64,000 nt of DNA from NCBI GenBank assembly GCA_917880885.1, contig OU862913.1:25367286-25431285 (forward strand), given 5' to 3'. The position numbers and the translations under genes are program-made. Below, in pieces: positions 62,979 to 64,000 of this stretch (position 1 is its first letter; the number at the start of each line of letters is the position of its first letter). This stretch comes from Limnephilus marmoratus. Its lineage: Eukaryota; Arthropoda; Insecta; Trichoptera; Limnephilidae. The notes beneath the pieces were generated by a model that was not told the origin of the DNA, ran no database searches, and worked only from the letters and a program-made list of their open reading frames with translations.

Positions 62979-63051
62979 TGTCACCTCTGGGACTCGAACG
63001 CGGGACCTTCTGTTTACATGAAAACAGCTCTACCAACTGAACTAAGATGTC
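62979..63051 (-). tRNA. tRNA-like sequence, probably a pseudogene or SINE head
   Basis: Exactly 73 nt thread as a tRNA. The acceptor GACATCT/AGGTGAC pairs at 6 of 7 positions including one wobble. TA lies at 8-9, the D arm is GTTC-AGTTGGTA-GAGC, and the T loop is TTCGAGT. It keeps the A-box-like TTAGTTCAGTTGGTAGAG and B-box-like GTTCGAGTCCC promoter motifs. The anticodon stem pairs poorly, the T stem has two mismatches, and position 33 is A instead of T. If threaded literally the anticodon is TGT (Thr). These defects argue against a working tRNA. Confidence 0.55.
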
Positions 63052-63186
63052 TATATCAAATTCGGTCACATTTAACTGTATCATTCTTCGGCTAAGAACT
63101 ACGAACTTTATCTTCATTTGCTTAACGCACATATTATTGGCTGCTACCTTTATATATGATTGCAAGATTCAAATCCGAACTAAATG

Positions 63187-63610
63187 CAAGGGCGGATCCA
63201 GGATTTTTTTCTGGGGGGGGGCACAAAGGGCGGACGGGCAAAAAAATCAACAATTACTGTTAGGATTTTTTTCTAGGGGGGGGGGGGGGGGCACAAGGGG
63301 TGGACGCGCAAAAAAACCAAAATAACTGTTAGAATTTTTTTCTGGGCGGGCACAAGGGGCGGAAAGTCCAAAAATCAACGATTACTGTTAGAAATAAACT
63401 AAAGTATCATATTTCAAGTTTATTTCTACAAGTTCAAGTATGTATAGGAAGGTTTATGAAAGTGTCAAAACAATCGAAAAATTAAATGTTTAAAAAAGAC
63501 AGTTTTAGCTTCCAAGTATGTACTGTGATGGAATCTCCACAGTACTGAAAAATACCGTCTGGGGGGGGGCACGTTCCCTCTTGCCCCCCCCTCCCCTAAA
63601 TCCGCCCTTG
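63187..63610. mobile_element. 424-bp non-autonomous TIR element
   Basis: The left end CAAGGGCGGATCCAGG and the right end CCTAAATCCGCCCTTG are inverse at 14 of 16 positions. Similar AAGGGCGGATCCAGG ends are common in arthropod non-autonomous elements. The interior has G runs and a degenerate tandem repeat. No coding frame and no clear target duplication. Confidence 0.75.
63221..63400 (+). repeat. Degenerate 59-70 bp tandem repeat, three copies
   Basis: GCACAAGGG-type starts lie at 63221, 63291 and 63350, each followed by GG(A)CG, an A run, AATAACTGTTAG-like sequence and ATTTTTTTCT. G-run length varies strongly between copies. Confidence 0.75.
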
Positions 63611-63636
63611 GCTATCTAGATAGTGTCTGGATAAAT

Positions 63637-63709
63637 TTTTAATTAGCTCAGTTAGTAGAGCTGTTGCCATGTAATCATAAGGTCCTGGGATCAAGTCCCA
63701 GAGGTGCCG
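63637..63709 (+). tRNA. tRNA-like sequence, pseudogene
   Basis: The D arm GCTC-AGTTAGTA-GAGC and T arm CTGGG-ATCAAGT-CCCAG are well formed, followed by AGGTGCC and G, giving 73 nt of tRNA spacing. The 5' acceptor strand (TTTTAAT) does not pair with AGGTGCC and the anticodon stem does not form, so it is not a functional gene. It shares CATGTAA in the anticodon loop and CCCAGAGGTG at its 3' end with 62979-63051, to which it is inverted. Confidence 0.5.
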
Positions 63710-64000
63710 ATAACTTTTTCTGATTTTTATGTCTCCAGATTTTCGATTGAGTTTCGCTAATTTCTTCTTTCAACGCCTGCTTTGCCAGTGTTGGGATCAC
63801 ACATCTCTTCGAGTGTTGATACAAGCTTCTCAAAATGATTCTTCAGTTTTAGAAAGGGAATTAGAAATTATATTCGAAAAAAAAATATATTGTTGCGACG
63901 CATTTCAAAATATGATAATGTAAGTAGCTAGATACAAGAGTACGCAGTTATTTATTGAAATGTCTTTACAGCTGGAGATTTTGTGCGCATTCTTTGTCTG
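63710..64000. other. Unassigned sequence to the window end
   Basis: An open frame of 64 codons at 63729-63923 matches nothing I recognise. No repeat or RNA gene is seen. Confidence 0.5.

Noticed and set aside
62893..63325. 90- and 92-codon frames over the tRNA-like and TIR sequences
   Set aside because: They run through the RNA-like sequence and G-run repeats, so coding is unlikely.
63729..63923. 64-codon frame near the window end
   Set aside because: No family recognised and no supporting signals; could be part of an exon or chance.

Overview
The window is eukaryotic repetitive DNA with no identifiable host protein-coding gene. The Ty3/Gypsy element and the mix of small inverted-repeat DNA transposons fit an invertebrate, most likely an insect. 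That placement is an inference; nothing here fixes the species.

About 47 kb (roughly three quarters of the window) is one satellite family. It fills 1-37218, 51433-53868 and 54730-62498. Monomers are about 150-185 bp and come in two interleaved types. Type A opens with three tandem copies of a 22-bp sub-repeat. Type B replaces much of that with a GGGCGCTTTGT segment and a perfect 14-bp palindrome, ACAACAATTGTTGT. Monomers are organised into higher-order repeats (HORs) of 10, 11 or 13 monomers (about 1.69, 1.85-1.87 and 2.17 kb). Larger blocks are also duplicated 11.9 and 16.7 kb apart. The left array is highly homogenised. The right-hand blocks are more diverged and carry shorter, irregular HORs, as expected near an array edge.

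Between the two satellite domains lies a 14.2-kb island (37219-51432) made of nested mobile elements. From left to right these are: an 814-bp hAT-like non-autonomous element with a near-perfect 8-bp target duplication, carrying a 167-bp TA-flanked MITE inside it; GC-rich-ended DNA element fragments with about 100-bp internal tandem repeats; and a complete 9.58-kb Ty3/Gypsy LTR retrotransposon on the minus strand (40288-49868). The Gypsy element has 1296-bp LTRs that are almost identical, a CATT target duplication, an intact gag (47458-46283) and an intact pol (protease, reverse transcriptase, RNase H, integrase) in the -1 frame with a 16-nt overlap. The DNA element it landed in resumes on the right, together with a 186-bp foldback element. 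Gag would form the particle and Pol would mature, copy and integrate the element; no env is seen.

The most interesting signal is positional. An 861-bp terminal-inverted-repeat element (53869-54729) sits exactly at the centre of the satellite palindrome, duplicating its central AT. A second, truncated copy (62499) starts at the identical base of another monomer, and the left edge of the 14-kb island (37218/37219) breaks the satellite at the same base. This suggests a DNA element that targets the satellite palindrome.

The right flank (62499-64000) holds the truncated element end joined to a decayed non-LTR reverse transcriptase fragment, another GC-rich element end, and a 424-bp inverted-repeat element flanked by two tRNA-like sequences in opposite orientation.
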